Source: Ignavibacteria bacterium (GTDB taxonomy: Bacteria; Bacteroidota; Ignavibacteria; Tepidaquicellales; OLB5). From it: 32,358 nt of DNA. The notes below the pieces were generated by a model. It did no database searches and had not been told where the DNA came from. It was given only the letters and a program-made list of their open reading frames with translations. Numbering within the stretch: the first letter of the stretch is position 1; each line of letters starts with the position of its first letter. The translations under genes and the position numbers were made by a program. Below are positions 25,374 to 32,247 of this stretch, piece after piece. The stretch spans positions 1-32,358 of the forward strand of contig JACSRQ010000036.1 in the NCBI GenBank assembly GCA_014879675.1, in the 5' to 3' direction.

Positions 25374-27377
25374 CTATTGATTTAACATATCCGGTGCGTA
25401 CTTCTTAAGTTTTTCGATGTGCATCATTGCCGCGGCTGTATCACCGGTTTGCCTGCTGATATTGTACATGTAATAGTGCGAAAGTATATTCTGGTCGTCA
25501 AACTCAATTGCCTTTTCGAAATTTTCTTTAGCCTTTTCCGTATTCTTGGTTTGAATGTAAAGCTCTCCCATCATCTGGTAGGGCAATCCCCATCCGGAGG
25601 GTCCTGCCTGTATCGACTTGTTATACAGCTCAATTGCTTCCTGCAGTTTATTCTTATCTTTCTGTGTGTTCATTGCCTGGTTAAGCAGGTTAACGAACGA
25701 CTTCTGGTAATTCGGATTCGGCGGAAGCTGCGGCTTTAATGAAGCCTCTTCATCCGTCTTGCGCTTATAAATGATATCATTGAACGCGTATTCCTTCATT
25801 GTCATTACAAAAGGATAGTAATACTTGATGAACTCATCGCTGGTAAAGAGCCCTCTTTCAGCATATGCACTTGGCTTAAGGCTTGTTGAAAACAGGATAT
25901 AATCAGGCTTGCGTGAAAGTACGTAATCTACATTGTAATTCCGCTCTCTCCAGCCAACATCTTTACTGGAAATTTCCGGGATAGGTTTCGGATTGTGGGC
26001 CACTTCTTTATCAGTAAGCCCAAGCATATCTATCAGTGTTACTTCCGAATAAAACGAGATCGCGCCTATTGTAGTTGCGCCCACTACAAGCGGCCTGCCT
26101 GCCTGTGTTTGTTTATTCTTCAGCCATGTTGCGGTCAGCTTCATTTTCTCAACTAGGCCATTTTCCAGCACGCTGTACTGCTTAATTGTTTCGAACTCGT
26201 TCTTATAAGTGTAGTACGAAAGCCCGAGTACCGCCAGCAGAACAACTACTGCGCCCATGACGGCTTCCTTGCTCTTATCAAGCATGTCAGCTATCTGGTT
26301 GAGGCCTTCCTGTACCAAAATGAAAAATACCGGCATCAGCGGCACAAAGAACCGGTTTGGCCTCAATACATCGCCGCCTACGAATACTATGTAGATGCAG
26401 AAAATATAAAATACCATTACAAGGTAAAGATACTCGTTAAATCTTTTTTTATCACGAAGTGTAAGGAGCGAAACTGCTGCCAAAACTCCGTAACCGCCGT
26501 AAGCCTGCAGGAATCCCCATAGATACTCACCGCCGGTTTTAAAATATTCAAGCGAAGAGCCCGTTTTGGCGTAAAATGTATTTGGGAAAAGGTACCCATA
26601 GTATGAATATCGCCATATCATGTAGATGATTGCAGGGATTATATATATTGCCGCCCATGTGAGGTTTTTTTTGCTCCAAAGCATACGGAAAGCGCTGCCT
26701 GTTTCACCCTTGGGTGCGCGCAGAACAATAATTACTTTGTGCAGCACTGTAACAGCAAAGATGATATTTCCTTCCGGCCTTGTAAGCGATGCAAGCAGTA
26801 AAACCGCCGATGACCATGGTATTTGCAGGTCCGGTTGTCTTAATTCCTTCAAGTATAAGAATATGCCCAAAGTAACCAGCATACCGAAAAGCCCTGTTTC
26901 CATTCCGCTGACCGTCCAATAAGCGAACGAGCCGTTTGAGGCAAGCATTATAACAGCAATTATGCTAAATGCAAAATTGTAAAGTGTGCCTCTATCTTTC
27001 GGGAATATTCTTACCGATATTAAAAATGTAAAAAGCAGTGTAAGCAGAGATGAAATGATGCCAAGCGTTTGAGAGGCAGAAATATAATTGAATCCCAGCT
27101 GCTTAACCCCGGCAAGCAGCATTACCCACAGGAAACAGGTGTAGCCTTCAACCCTTTCGCCGATATTAAATACCAGCCCGTTGCCATCTGTGAAATTTTT
27201 AACATAGCGGTAGGTGATAAATGAATCATCCTGTATAAAGATGAAGCTTGCTGCGTAGTAATACAGCAAAATTGCAAGCAAGCCTAATGCTGCAAAACCG
27301 AATACTCTTGTATCCGGTCCGCCTGTTTTTTTTACTGTTTTAGCCTGTGAATTTTTTTGCTGTTTTTTGGGAGGCAC
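25374..27377 (-). CDS. GT-C-type membrane glycosyltransferase with C-terminal TPR repeats
   Basis: 667 residues. A lysine/glutamine-rich cytosolic N-terminus is followed by about ten transmembrane helices. Just after the first helix is FIQDDSFITYRYVKNFTDG with a DD pair (about 52-53), then NGLVFNIGERVEGYT, the first-loop arrangement of GT-C enzymes using polyprenyl-phosphate sugars; arabinofuranosyltransferase AftB-like and related uncharacterised proteins share it. The soluble part after about residue 400 includes TIGAISFYSEVTLIDMLGLT. The last 110 residues hold two or three TPR-like repeats (AIELYNKSIQAGP; MGELYIQTKNTEKAKENFEKA). It likely transfers a sugar at the periplasmic face of the inner membrane. 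The operon mate upstream ends 63 bp before it. Confidence 0.87.
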   Translation of the reverse strand: MPPKKQQKNSQAKTVKKTGGPDTRVFGFAALGLLAILLYYYAASFIFIQDDSFITYRYVKNFTDGNGLVFNIGERVEGYTCFLWVMLLAGVKQLGFNYISASQTLGIISSLLTLLFTFLISVRIFPKDRGTLYNFAFSIIAVIMLASNGSFAYWTVSGMETGLFGMLVTLGIFLYLKELRQPDLQIPWSSAVLLLASLTRPEGNIIFAVTVLHKVIIVLRAPKGETGSAFRMLWSKKNLTWAAIYIIPAIIYMIWRYSYYGYLFPNTFYAKTGSSLEYFKTGGEYLWGFLQAYGGYGVLAAVSLLTLRDKKRFNEYLYLVMVFYIFCIYIVFVGGDVLRPNRFFVPLMPVFFILVQEGLNQIADMLDKSKEAVMGAVVVLLAVLGLSYYTYKNEFETIKQYSVLENGLVEKMKLTATWLKNKQTQAGRPLVVGATTIGAISFYSEVTLIDMLGLTDKEVAHNPKPIPEISSKDVGWRERNYNVDYVLSRKPDYILFSTSLKPSAYAERGLFTSDEFIKYYYPFVMTMKEYAFNDIIYKRKTDEEASLKPQLPPNPNYQKSFVNLLNQAMNTQKDKNKLQEAIELYNKSIQAGPSGWGLPYQMMGELYIQTKNTEKAKENFEKAIEFDDQNILSHYYMYNISRQTGDTAAAMMHIEKLKKYAPDMLNQ

Positions 27378-27396
27378 TGACCGCGTATATAAATTA

Positions 27397-27425
27397 CGGC
27401 AGCATTAAACCAGTTAATGCTGCCG
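27397..27425 (-). terminator. 12-bp hairpin between the DUF2723 gene and the GT-C gene
   Basis: CGGCAGCATTAA and TTAATGCTGCCG pair perfectly around a 5-nt loop. On the minus strand the tail is TAATTTATATA, a weak U-tract. It may be a partial terminator that lowers expression of the three downstream genes, or a processing or stability hairpin. Confidence 0.55.
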
Positions 27426-27440
27426 CTGAATTATTAGTTA

Positions 27441-30260
27441 CTATTTGCCCTGCTGTTTAAGCTTCATTGCTTCGATCTTGCCTTTTACCTCAGGGTTATT
27501 TGGCGAGATCCTGTCAAGCTGGTAAAGAATCTCAAGTGTTTTGTTATAATCAGCACGAGCTTCATATATATCTATAAGCAGCTTGTATGGATTCCAAAAT
27601 GTCTGAATATCATTCGGATTCTTTTTCAATGCGTCAAGCGCTTCTTTTTCAACTATCGGTGAGAGCTCGTCAAATTTTGCTTTGTTATCAGCGCGGAAAT
27701 ACTGCATACAAACATCATACAATATCCTGTAATCATATGGGACAACATTTTTGGGGAATACTTCTTCCATCCTGTCTAAAACCTGGCTGGTTTTAGATTT
27801 ATCGCCGCGGTTCACATATTCATAAGCAAGCGTGAGGAACTGTGAGCGGTAGCTCTGTACAGCGTTCACTTCTACCTGGTTAAAAAATATGTCAGGGTTC
27901 TGGAAATTCTTGAAGAAATATCCGTCCTGCGGTGTTTTTGAAAATCCCGCCGGGGTTACCATAAAGTTGCTCCACATCTTTTCAGCGTTGACCCTGAACT
28001 GCGATGGCATTTCAGGCTTGAACGGCACAATACGTTTGCTCATACCTTCCTGAACAATGTATTCATCAAGACCTATGAAATTATCTTCGGTAACTGTTGC
28101 CGAAAAATACATTGGGCGCTGCCAGTTGTTCGTTTTCACGATATCAAATATCATCTGGTCCTGAACCTTTACTGCCTTAACATTTCCGGAAGCGAATGTA
28201 TATGGCATTCTCCATGAAAGCTTATCAGGTGTGAGTCCCTGGCTCTTTAGACTATCAGGGTATGCAGTTGGCGGAACATTTACAGATACCGCCTTGAAAT
28301 CACCCCACTGGATAGGCTGAAGCTGCCTGATCTGGTCATCAGAGTAACTGATCGGTACTTTCAATGAGCCGTAAGGCATAGAGTTTTTCATCTCCAGAAT
28401 GTACCAGTCGGTATTTAAAAGACTGAGGTTAACCACTCTTACATCTGTCCGGTAGCCTTCAACAGTCTGCAGGTACCAAAGAGGGAATGTATCGTTATCG
28501 CCATTTGTGAAAAGTATCGCGTCTTTATCAATACCCTGGAGCAGATTATATGCGTATTCAAAAGGAACTGTGTTATCGTTCCTGTTATTGTAATGCAAAT
28601 TTGTTTTGAACATCATTCCCGGAACAAATACCAAACAGATAACAAGTACAGCGCCTGAAAGCATCTTGCTTGCGCCTGACTCCCTGAAGCTCTCCTGGAT
28701 CAGTTCGAGTATGCCCATGATACCAATACCTATCCAGAGCGAATAAACGAAGAACGCGCCGGTATAGAAATAATCTCTTTCCCTGGGCTGCGGATCCTGC
28801 TGCCTTTGGAATAATGCTGTGAATATACCCATCAGAAGGAACATCCACAGGAATGTAAGCCCAAGCTTCCAGTCTTTCCGGAAGTGGTAGAATAACCCGA
28901 ACAGTCCGATCAGGAATGGTATCGCCTTGAAGGCCGTTGACCAGAATCCGGCTGCCCCCACCACCAGCAGTAAAATTACACTTATCAGGCTATACATATA
29001 TTTTTGAGATGAATAAAAATACATCGAGGCAAGCAGGAGTGCGCTCAGCCCGATAATTATTAACATCTTCGTACCGGATGATGCATCCCAGCCGATCCCG
29101 GTATCCTGGTCGTAACTTTCCCTGCCGATATACTGCCAGCCAAGGTAACGGTTGAACATCTGGTTGATCTGGTACTTCCACATGAAATCCATATCAGAAG
29201 TATAGTTTGCCCATGTTCTTTTGTGCATCGGCTCCTGGGAGTATCTCCTCGGCCAGAACGGTGCATCGCCGTATTGTTCACGGCTTAAGTATGATACTAG
29301 CCCCGGAAGATCTTTGGGGTCATTTTCATTTATAGGCAGGTTGTCAACACGTGCTCTCAAAATAACACCTGCGTAAATTGAATATCCTAATATGACTAAG
29401 AATAGCGCTGAAAAAGCAAGCGCATGTGTTTGTTTTTTGTTTTTGTTTGCCCAGTAAATACCGTATATCAAAGCCGGGGCTATCAGTGCGGCAAGCAGTG
29501 TAACAAATCCGCTATCTTCAACTTTGAAAGCTTTAATATCGCCGCCTAGCCATGTTGGGAACCATATTACAACTACCGGATAAACGGCAATGAATGCCGC
29601 GCATGAAACTGCAAATGCTATCATGAATGTTTTGCGCTCAAACTTGTGCCTTCTGAAGTAAAATATGAATCCGGCAACAAGCAATACCTGCACAACCAAT
29701 AAGTGGATACCGAGCGAAAGTCCGACAATGAATGCTACAAGAAGCAGAATACGCTCATTGCCTTTTTCATCGGCTTTTTCCCACCAGTACATTAACAGCC
29801 ATATACATAAACCAACAAGCATTGTGCCCAATGCGTAAACTTCCGATTCGTTGGCGTTGAACCATTCCGCATCACTGAAAGTGAATGAAAGCGCTCCTAT
29901 TGCCGCGGCGCTGTAAATTAAGATCGCATCCCAATTGGTCTGGATCTCTTTTTTCCATACTTTTATTACAGAGACTATTACAAGGTAGAGGAATGTTGCA
30001 GTAAACGCCGAGCTAATTGCCGCGAGCGCATTCATCCTTAAAGCGGGATTAGAGCCTATAGGCAGCAAAGTTGCCAGCTTGCCAAGCAATATCCACAGCG
30101 GCGCTCCCGGAGGATGAGGTACTGAAAGCGAATATGCACACGCTATAAATTCACCGCAGTCCCAAAAAGAGAGGGTTTTCTGCATAGTGTAGAGATAAGT
30201 AATTGCAGAAATAAGCAATACGATCCCTGCAAAAATATAATTAAGTCTCTTATAATTCAT
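27441..30260 (-). CDS. DUF2723 family polytopic membrane protein (putative protein/lipid glycosyltransferase)
   Basis: 939 residues. The family hallmark is the N-terminal segment TLSFWDCGEFIACAYSLSVP followed by HPPGAPLWILLGK (about 29-62), where acidic residues in the first periplasmic loop act as in GT-C enzymes. About 12 or more transmembrane helices extend to roughly residue 560. A large periplasmic part follows (ILFTNGDNDTFPLWYLQTVE; NWQRPMYFSATV). The last 130 residues are TPR-like helices (YDYRILYDVCMQYFRAD; ADYNKTLEILYQLDRISP). DUF2723 proteins are common in Bacteroidota and are suspected O-glycosyltransferases. It leads the four-gene minus-strand operon, with a good predicted promoter 26-56 bp upstream. 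Confidence 0.92.
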   Translation of the reverse strand: MNYKRLNYIFAGIVLLISAITYLYTMQKTLSFWDCGEFIACAYSLSVPHPPGAPLWILLGKLATLLPIGSNPALRMNALAAISSAFTATFLYLVIVSVIKVWKKEIQTNWDAILIYSAAAIGALSFTFSDAEWFNANESEVYALGTMLVGLCIWLLMYWWEKADEKGNERILLLVAFIVGLSLGIHLLVVQVLLVAGFIFYFRRHKFERKTFMIAFAVSCAAFIAVYPVVVIWFPTWLGGDIKAFKVEDSGFVTLLAALIAPALIYGIYWANKNKKQTHALAFSALFLVILGYSIYAGVILRARVDNLPINENDPKDLPGLVSYLSREQYGDAPFWPRRYSQEPMHKRTWANYTSDMDFMWKYQINQMFNRYLGWQYIGRESYDQDTGIGWDASSGTKMLIIIGLSALLLASMYFYSSQKYMYSLISVILLLVVGAAGFWSTAFKAIPFLIGLFGLFYHFRKDWKLGLTFLWMFLLMGIFTALFQRQQDPQPRERDYFYTGAFFVYSLWIGIGIMGILELIQESFRESGASKMLSGAVLVICLVFVPGMMFKTNLHYNNRNDNTVPFEYAYNLLQGIDKDAILFTNGDNDTFPLWYLQTVEGYRTDVRVVNLSLLNTDWYILEMKNSMPYGSLKVPISYSDDQIRQLQPIQWGDFKAVSVNVPPTAYPDSLKSQGLTPDKLSWRMPYTFASGNVKAVKVQDQMIFDIVKTNNWQRPMYFSATVTEDNFIGLDEYIVQEGMSKRIVPFKPEMPSQFRVNAEKMWSNFMVTPAGFSKTPQDGYFFKNFQNPDIFFNQVEVNAVQSYRSQFLTLAYEYVNRGDKSKTSQVLDRMEEVFPKNVVPYDYRILYDVCMQYFRADNKAKFDELSPIVEKEALDALKKNPNDIQTFWNPYKLLIDIYEARADYNKTLEILYQLDRISPNNPEVKGKIEAMKLKQQGK

Positions 30261-30285
30261 GTATTTTGCAAAATTTTATGAAAGA

Positions 30286-30316
30286 CAAATATATTTAATA
30301 AGTTAGTGAGTTTCAA
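30286..30316 (-). promoter_or_regulatory. Predicted promoter of the DUF2723-led glycan operon
   Basis: On the minus strand TTG (30314-30316), a 20-bp spacer and TATATTTG (30286-30293), an exact fit to TAnnTTTG. The start site would be near 30280, about 20 nt before the ATG at 30260. Confidence 0.62.
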
Positions 30317-30420
30317 TGAAAAACGGTCAAATTTTTGATTAAATGAGAAAAAGGCAATCCAGCGCACGCTGCAATAATTGACCTTAATTTATGATAAGAT
30401 GCCTGAGAAAGCAGGAAGTT

Positions 30421-30503
30421 GTAGAGTAGGTGAGTAGGTGAGTGGGTGAGTAGGCTAGTAGTGGAGTAGGTAAGTAGGATGAGTAGACTAGTGGGTGAGT
30501 AGA
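30421..30503 (+). repeat. Degenerate GAGTAGGT tandem tract (left arm)
   Basis: About ten imperfect 8-10 bp units (GAGTAGGT, GAGTGGGT, GAGTAGGC, TAGTAGTG, GAGTAGAC). The reverse-complement version of the same low-complexity sequence lies at 31088-31165, so the two tracts are inverted with respect to each other. Confidence 0.75.
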
Positions 30504-30541
30504 GAACCCCTCTTTCCCAAACTCCAGTTCTGAAAAGCAAT

Positions 30542-30590
30542 ACTGAACACACCCCGGCGCTAAAGCGCCACCCCTCTCCAGAGGGGAATT
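30542..30590 (+). repeat. Two-hairpin palindromic element, copy 1
   Basis: ACTGAACACACCCC, inner hairpin GGCGCTAAAGCGCC, then ACCCCTCTCCAGAGGGGAATT (outer palindrome with one C in place of T; 21-bp run given in two parts: ACCCCTCTCC and AGAGGGGAATT). The inner hairpin is the same as in copy 4. Confidence 0.8.
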
Positions 30591-30628
30591 AAAGACTACT
30601 CACCAACTAACCTACTCAATCTTTTTCT

Positions 30629-30683
30629 ACTGAACACACCCCGTCCCGATGTTCATCGGGGCACCCCTCTCTAGAGGGGAATT
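30629..30683 (+). repeat. Two-hairpin palindromic element, copy 2
   Basis: Same outer modules as copy 1, but the inner hairpin is CCCGATGTTCATCGGG. It lies in the left half of the direct duplication (30582-30711). Confidence 0.8.
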
Positions 30684-30744
30684 ATGTGTACAATCTCAAA
30701 ATCCTCTTTCCAAAGCTCCGGATTTTTATCAAAACTCTAGCAGG

Positions 30745-30765
30745 AGACGACCCACCGGGTCGTCT
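30745..30765. repeat. AGACGACCC palindrome
   Basis: AGACGACCC and GGGTCGTCT, 9-bp perfect arms around ACC, followed by CTACAGG. It occurs once in the window, between two direct-repeat blocks. Confidence 0.65.
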
Positions 30766-30809
30766 CTACAGGATAATTTTCAAAAATCGAAAAGATCTTG
30801 TTTACCCCT

Positions 30810-30835
30810 CTTTCCCAAACTCCAGTTTGGGAAAG
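30810..30835. repeat. TTTCCCAAACT palindrome, best copy
   Basis: Arms CTTTCCCAAACT and AGTTTGGGAAAG pair over 12 bp around CC. Related copies are at 30989-31014 (one extra base), 30512-30536 (right arm decayed) and 30706-30730 (strongly decayed). Confidence 0.75.
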
Positions 30836-30849
30836 GAATAATGTTTTCT

Positions 30850-30878
30850 ACTGAACACACCCCTCTCAAAAGGGGAAT
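30850..30878 (+). repeat. Two-hairpin element, copy 3 (inner hairpin missing)
   Basis: ACTGAACACACCCC runs directly into CTCTCAAAAGGGGAAT: the inner hairpin and one CCCC block are absent. This shows that the inner hairpin is a separable module. Confidence 0.7.
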
Positions 30879-30917
30879 CAAAAACTACTCGCCAACTAAC
30901 CTACTCAATCTTTTTCT

Positions 30918-30966
30918 ACTGAACACACCCCGGCGCTAAAGCGCCACCCCTCTCTAGAGGGGAATT
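30918..30966 (+). repeat. Two-hairpin palindromic element, copy 4
   Basis: ACTGAACACACCCC, inner hairpin GGCGCTAAAGCGCC, outer palindrome CCCCTCTCTAGAGGGG, then AATT. It lies in the right half of the direct duplication (30871-30994), where copy 2 of the left half carries a different inner hairpin. Confidence 0.8.
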
Positions 30967-30988
30967 ATGTGTACAATCTCAAAATCCT

Positions 30989-31014
30989 CTTTCCCAAACT
31001 CCAGTTTGGGAAAT
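30989..31014. repeat. TTTCCCAAACT palindrome, second copy
   Basis: CTTTCCCAAACT and AGTTTGGGAAA with CC in the middle; directly follows the right copy of the large direct duplication. Confidence 0.65.
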
Positions 31015-31045
31015 GAAACTTGGTATCGCTATATCGCGAATGTAC

Positions 31046-31080
31046 AAAAAAAAATGCCCGGCACTTTTCGTACCGGACAT
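31046..31080 (-). terminator. Rho-independent terminator of the adhesin-like gene
   Basis: On the minus strand ATGTCCGGTAC and GTGCCGGGCAT pair over 11 bp (two G-U wobbles) around GAAAA, followed by a run of T (A-run at 31046-31053 on the plus strand). It lies about 77 bp after the stop codon, beyond the tandem tract, which is therefore transcribed as 3' UTR. Confidence 0.85.
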
Positions 31081-31087
31081 TCTAATA

Positions 31088-31165
31088 AACTACTTACCTA
31101 CTCACCAACTCAACTACTCATCCTGCTCAACTACTTCACCTACTCTTCCTGCTCAACTACTTCAC
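31088..31165 (-). repeat. Degenerate tandem tract (right arm) including the stop codon of the adhesin-like gene
   Basis: On the minus strand it reads GTGAAGTAGTTGAGCAGGA, AGAGTAGGTGAAGTAGTTGA, GCAGGATGAGTAG and so on: units of GAGTAGGT and GTGAAGTAGTTGAGCAGGA. The first unit supplies the last codons and the TAG stop (31157-31159) of the gene. The tract then runs toward the terminator. Confidence 0.7.
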
Positions 31166-32128
31166 CAGAATCATTTTATTCGTCTGTGTGAAATCACCTG
31201 ATGTTAGTCTGTAGTAATATGTACCGCTGGGCAGACCCGAAGCGTTGAAATCATACTTATACGAGCCTGCTTTCATATCCTGGTTAACAAGCGTTGTAAC
31301 CTGCTGACCAATTGCGTTAAATATTACCAGATTCACAAAACCTGACTTCACGATGCTGAATTCAATGTTTGTAACCGGGTTGAACGGATTCGGATAATTC
31401 TGTTTAAGCTCAAAATTATTTGGTACTTCAGTTCCAATTTGTTGAATTCCGATTGTACTGTGATTTCCTACAAAAACATTGTCAATGTAACATAGTAGTC
31501 CGTCTGCAGTTGTATTCATGAAGTACCTGAATGCAATGCAAACAGTTTGCCCGTTGAAAGCACTAAGATCAAACGCATATCTTGTAAAGACATTATTAGA
31601 ATCTAAACTTCTGATCGTCTGTAGTTTCATTACTACAGCAGCAGGATCTTGGTCTACGCATACCCAAACTTGCATTGTATCGATGTAAGGTGGTCCGCCG
31701 TCAAGATTGTTTTTGCCTATGCCCATATCACCTACAGACTCCGGTAAAATCGGACTTCCAAGAATCATATAAAATATTAAGCTGTCACCGGTTTGAATTG
31801 GCATCGTCGGGGTAAATACCCAATCATCAGCCACAGGATCACCAGCTACCCAACCAATTGTCAATGACCTTTTGCTATTGTTATACGCCATTGTTTTGTA
31901 AAGCACATTTGACCCAGCAGGATAAACAACCCCTGAATCCCTGCATTCCCATGTCTCGCGGCCAGCTCCTCCACCATTATCCTGATTCACAGCTGCCCAA
32001 TTATTCGGCAGACTATCCGGCGGGGTCAAGCCAGAATTCTCAAAATTCTCATCAAGCAGTATTCTTTGGGAATATAAAAATGGTGATAATAGAAACAAAA
32101 GAATTACAATTGAGAATAACTTATTCAT
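31157..32128 (-). CDS. Secreted choice-of-anchor J (cleaved-adhesin-like) protein with T9SS sorting domain
   Basis: 323 residues. Signal peptide about 1-20 (ending in LYSQ). Residues about 21-225 form a jellyroll of the choice-of-anchor J/cleaved adhesin type: ILLDENFENSG, PNNWAAVNQDNGGG, VADDWVFTPTMPIQTGDSL, then an acid-rich end VCIAFRYFMNTTADGLLCYIDNVFVG. The T9SS type A domain begins near residue 240 ([17 protein letters not shown]) and ends in NKMILVK. Proteins of this kind bind carbohydrate or protein at the cell surface or serve proteases as domains; the exact role is unknown. It has a good GGAGG ribosome binding site, a plausible promoter and a terminator, so it is probably monocistronic. 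The TAG stop lies in a tandem repeat. Confidence 0.92.
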   Translation of the reverse strand: MNKLFSIVILLFLLSPFLYSQRILLDENFENSGLTPPDSLPNNWAAVNQDNGGGAGRETWECRDSGVVYPAGSNVLYKTMAYNNSKRSLTIGWVAGDPVADDWVFTPTMPIQTGDSLIFYMILGSPILPESVGDMGIGKNNLDGGPPYIDTMQVWVCVDQDPAAVVMKLQTIRSLDSNNVFTRYAFDLSAFNGQTVCIAFRYFMNTTADGLLCYIDNVFVGNHSTIGIQQIGTEVPNNFELKQNYPNPFNPVTNIEFSIVKSGFVNLVIFNAIGQQVTTLVNQDMKAGSYKYDFNASGLPSGTYYYRLTSGDFTQTNKMILVK

Positions 32129-32133
32129 TATTA

Positions 32134-32138
32134 CCTCC
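32134..32138 (-). promoter_or_regulatory. Shine-Dalgarno sequence of the adhesin-like gene
   Basis: GGAGG on the minus strand, 5 bp before the ATG at 32128. It supports that start. Confidence 0.7.
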
Positions 32139-32178
32139 GAAATTATATAATTAATTGATGGATTAATTTAACTCTTTT

Positions 32179-32208
32179 AAAAGGTAAATTCCACTGAGAA
32201 ATTTACAA
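32179..32208 (-). promoter_or_regulatory. Possible promoter of the adhesin-like gene
   Basis: On the minus strand TTG (32206-32208), a 19-bp spacer and TACCTTTT (32179-32186), seven of eight positions to TAnnTTTG. Predicted start near 32173, leader about 45 nt. Confidence 0.42.
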
Positions 32209-32247
32209 CAATATGATGAAATAAATATACCCCTGCGTCAAACCATC

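Larger units (their letters stand above)
30261..31156. other. Gene-free repeat cluster between the DUF2723 gene and the adhesin-like gene
   Basis: 896 bp with no credible gene; open frames here are made of the repeats themselves. From left to right it holds the DUF2723 promoter, a GAGTAGGT-type tandem tract, four copies of a two-hairpin element, three or four copies of a TTTCCCAAACT palindrome, one AGACGACCC palindrome, and the terminator of the adhesin-like gene. The reverse-complement type of the tandem tract closes the region. A 124-130 bp direct duplication is present (30582-30711 and 30871-30994). Confidence 0.8.

Noticed and set aside
30313-30552. Small protein encoded on the minus strand of the left tandem tract
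   Set aside because: Its sequence is a translation of the GAGTAGGT repeat (runs of Leu, Thr, Ser, Pro, Tyr), with no start context or conserved domain.
30649-30939. Plus-strand open frame of 96 codons in the repeat cluster
   Set aside because: It runs through two-hairpin elements and TTTCCCAAACT palindromes; the peptide is a by-product of repeats.
30261-31156. Insertion sequence or remnant transposase
   Set aside because: No transposase-like translation was found in any frame and no terminal inverted repeats with a target duplication were recognised; only small palindromes and tandem tracts are present.
30421-31165. CRISPR array
   Set aside because: Repeats are of several kinds, unevenly spaced and palindromic; there are no constant-length unique spacers and no cas genes nearby.
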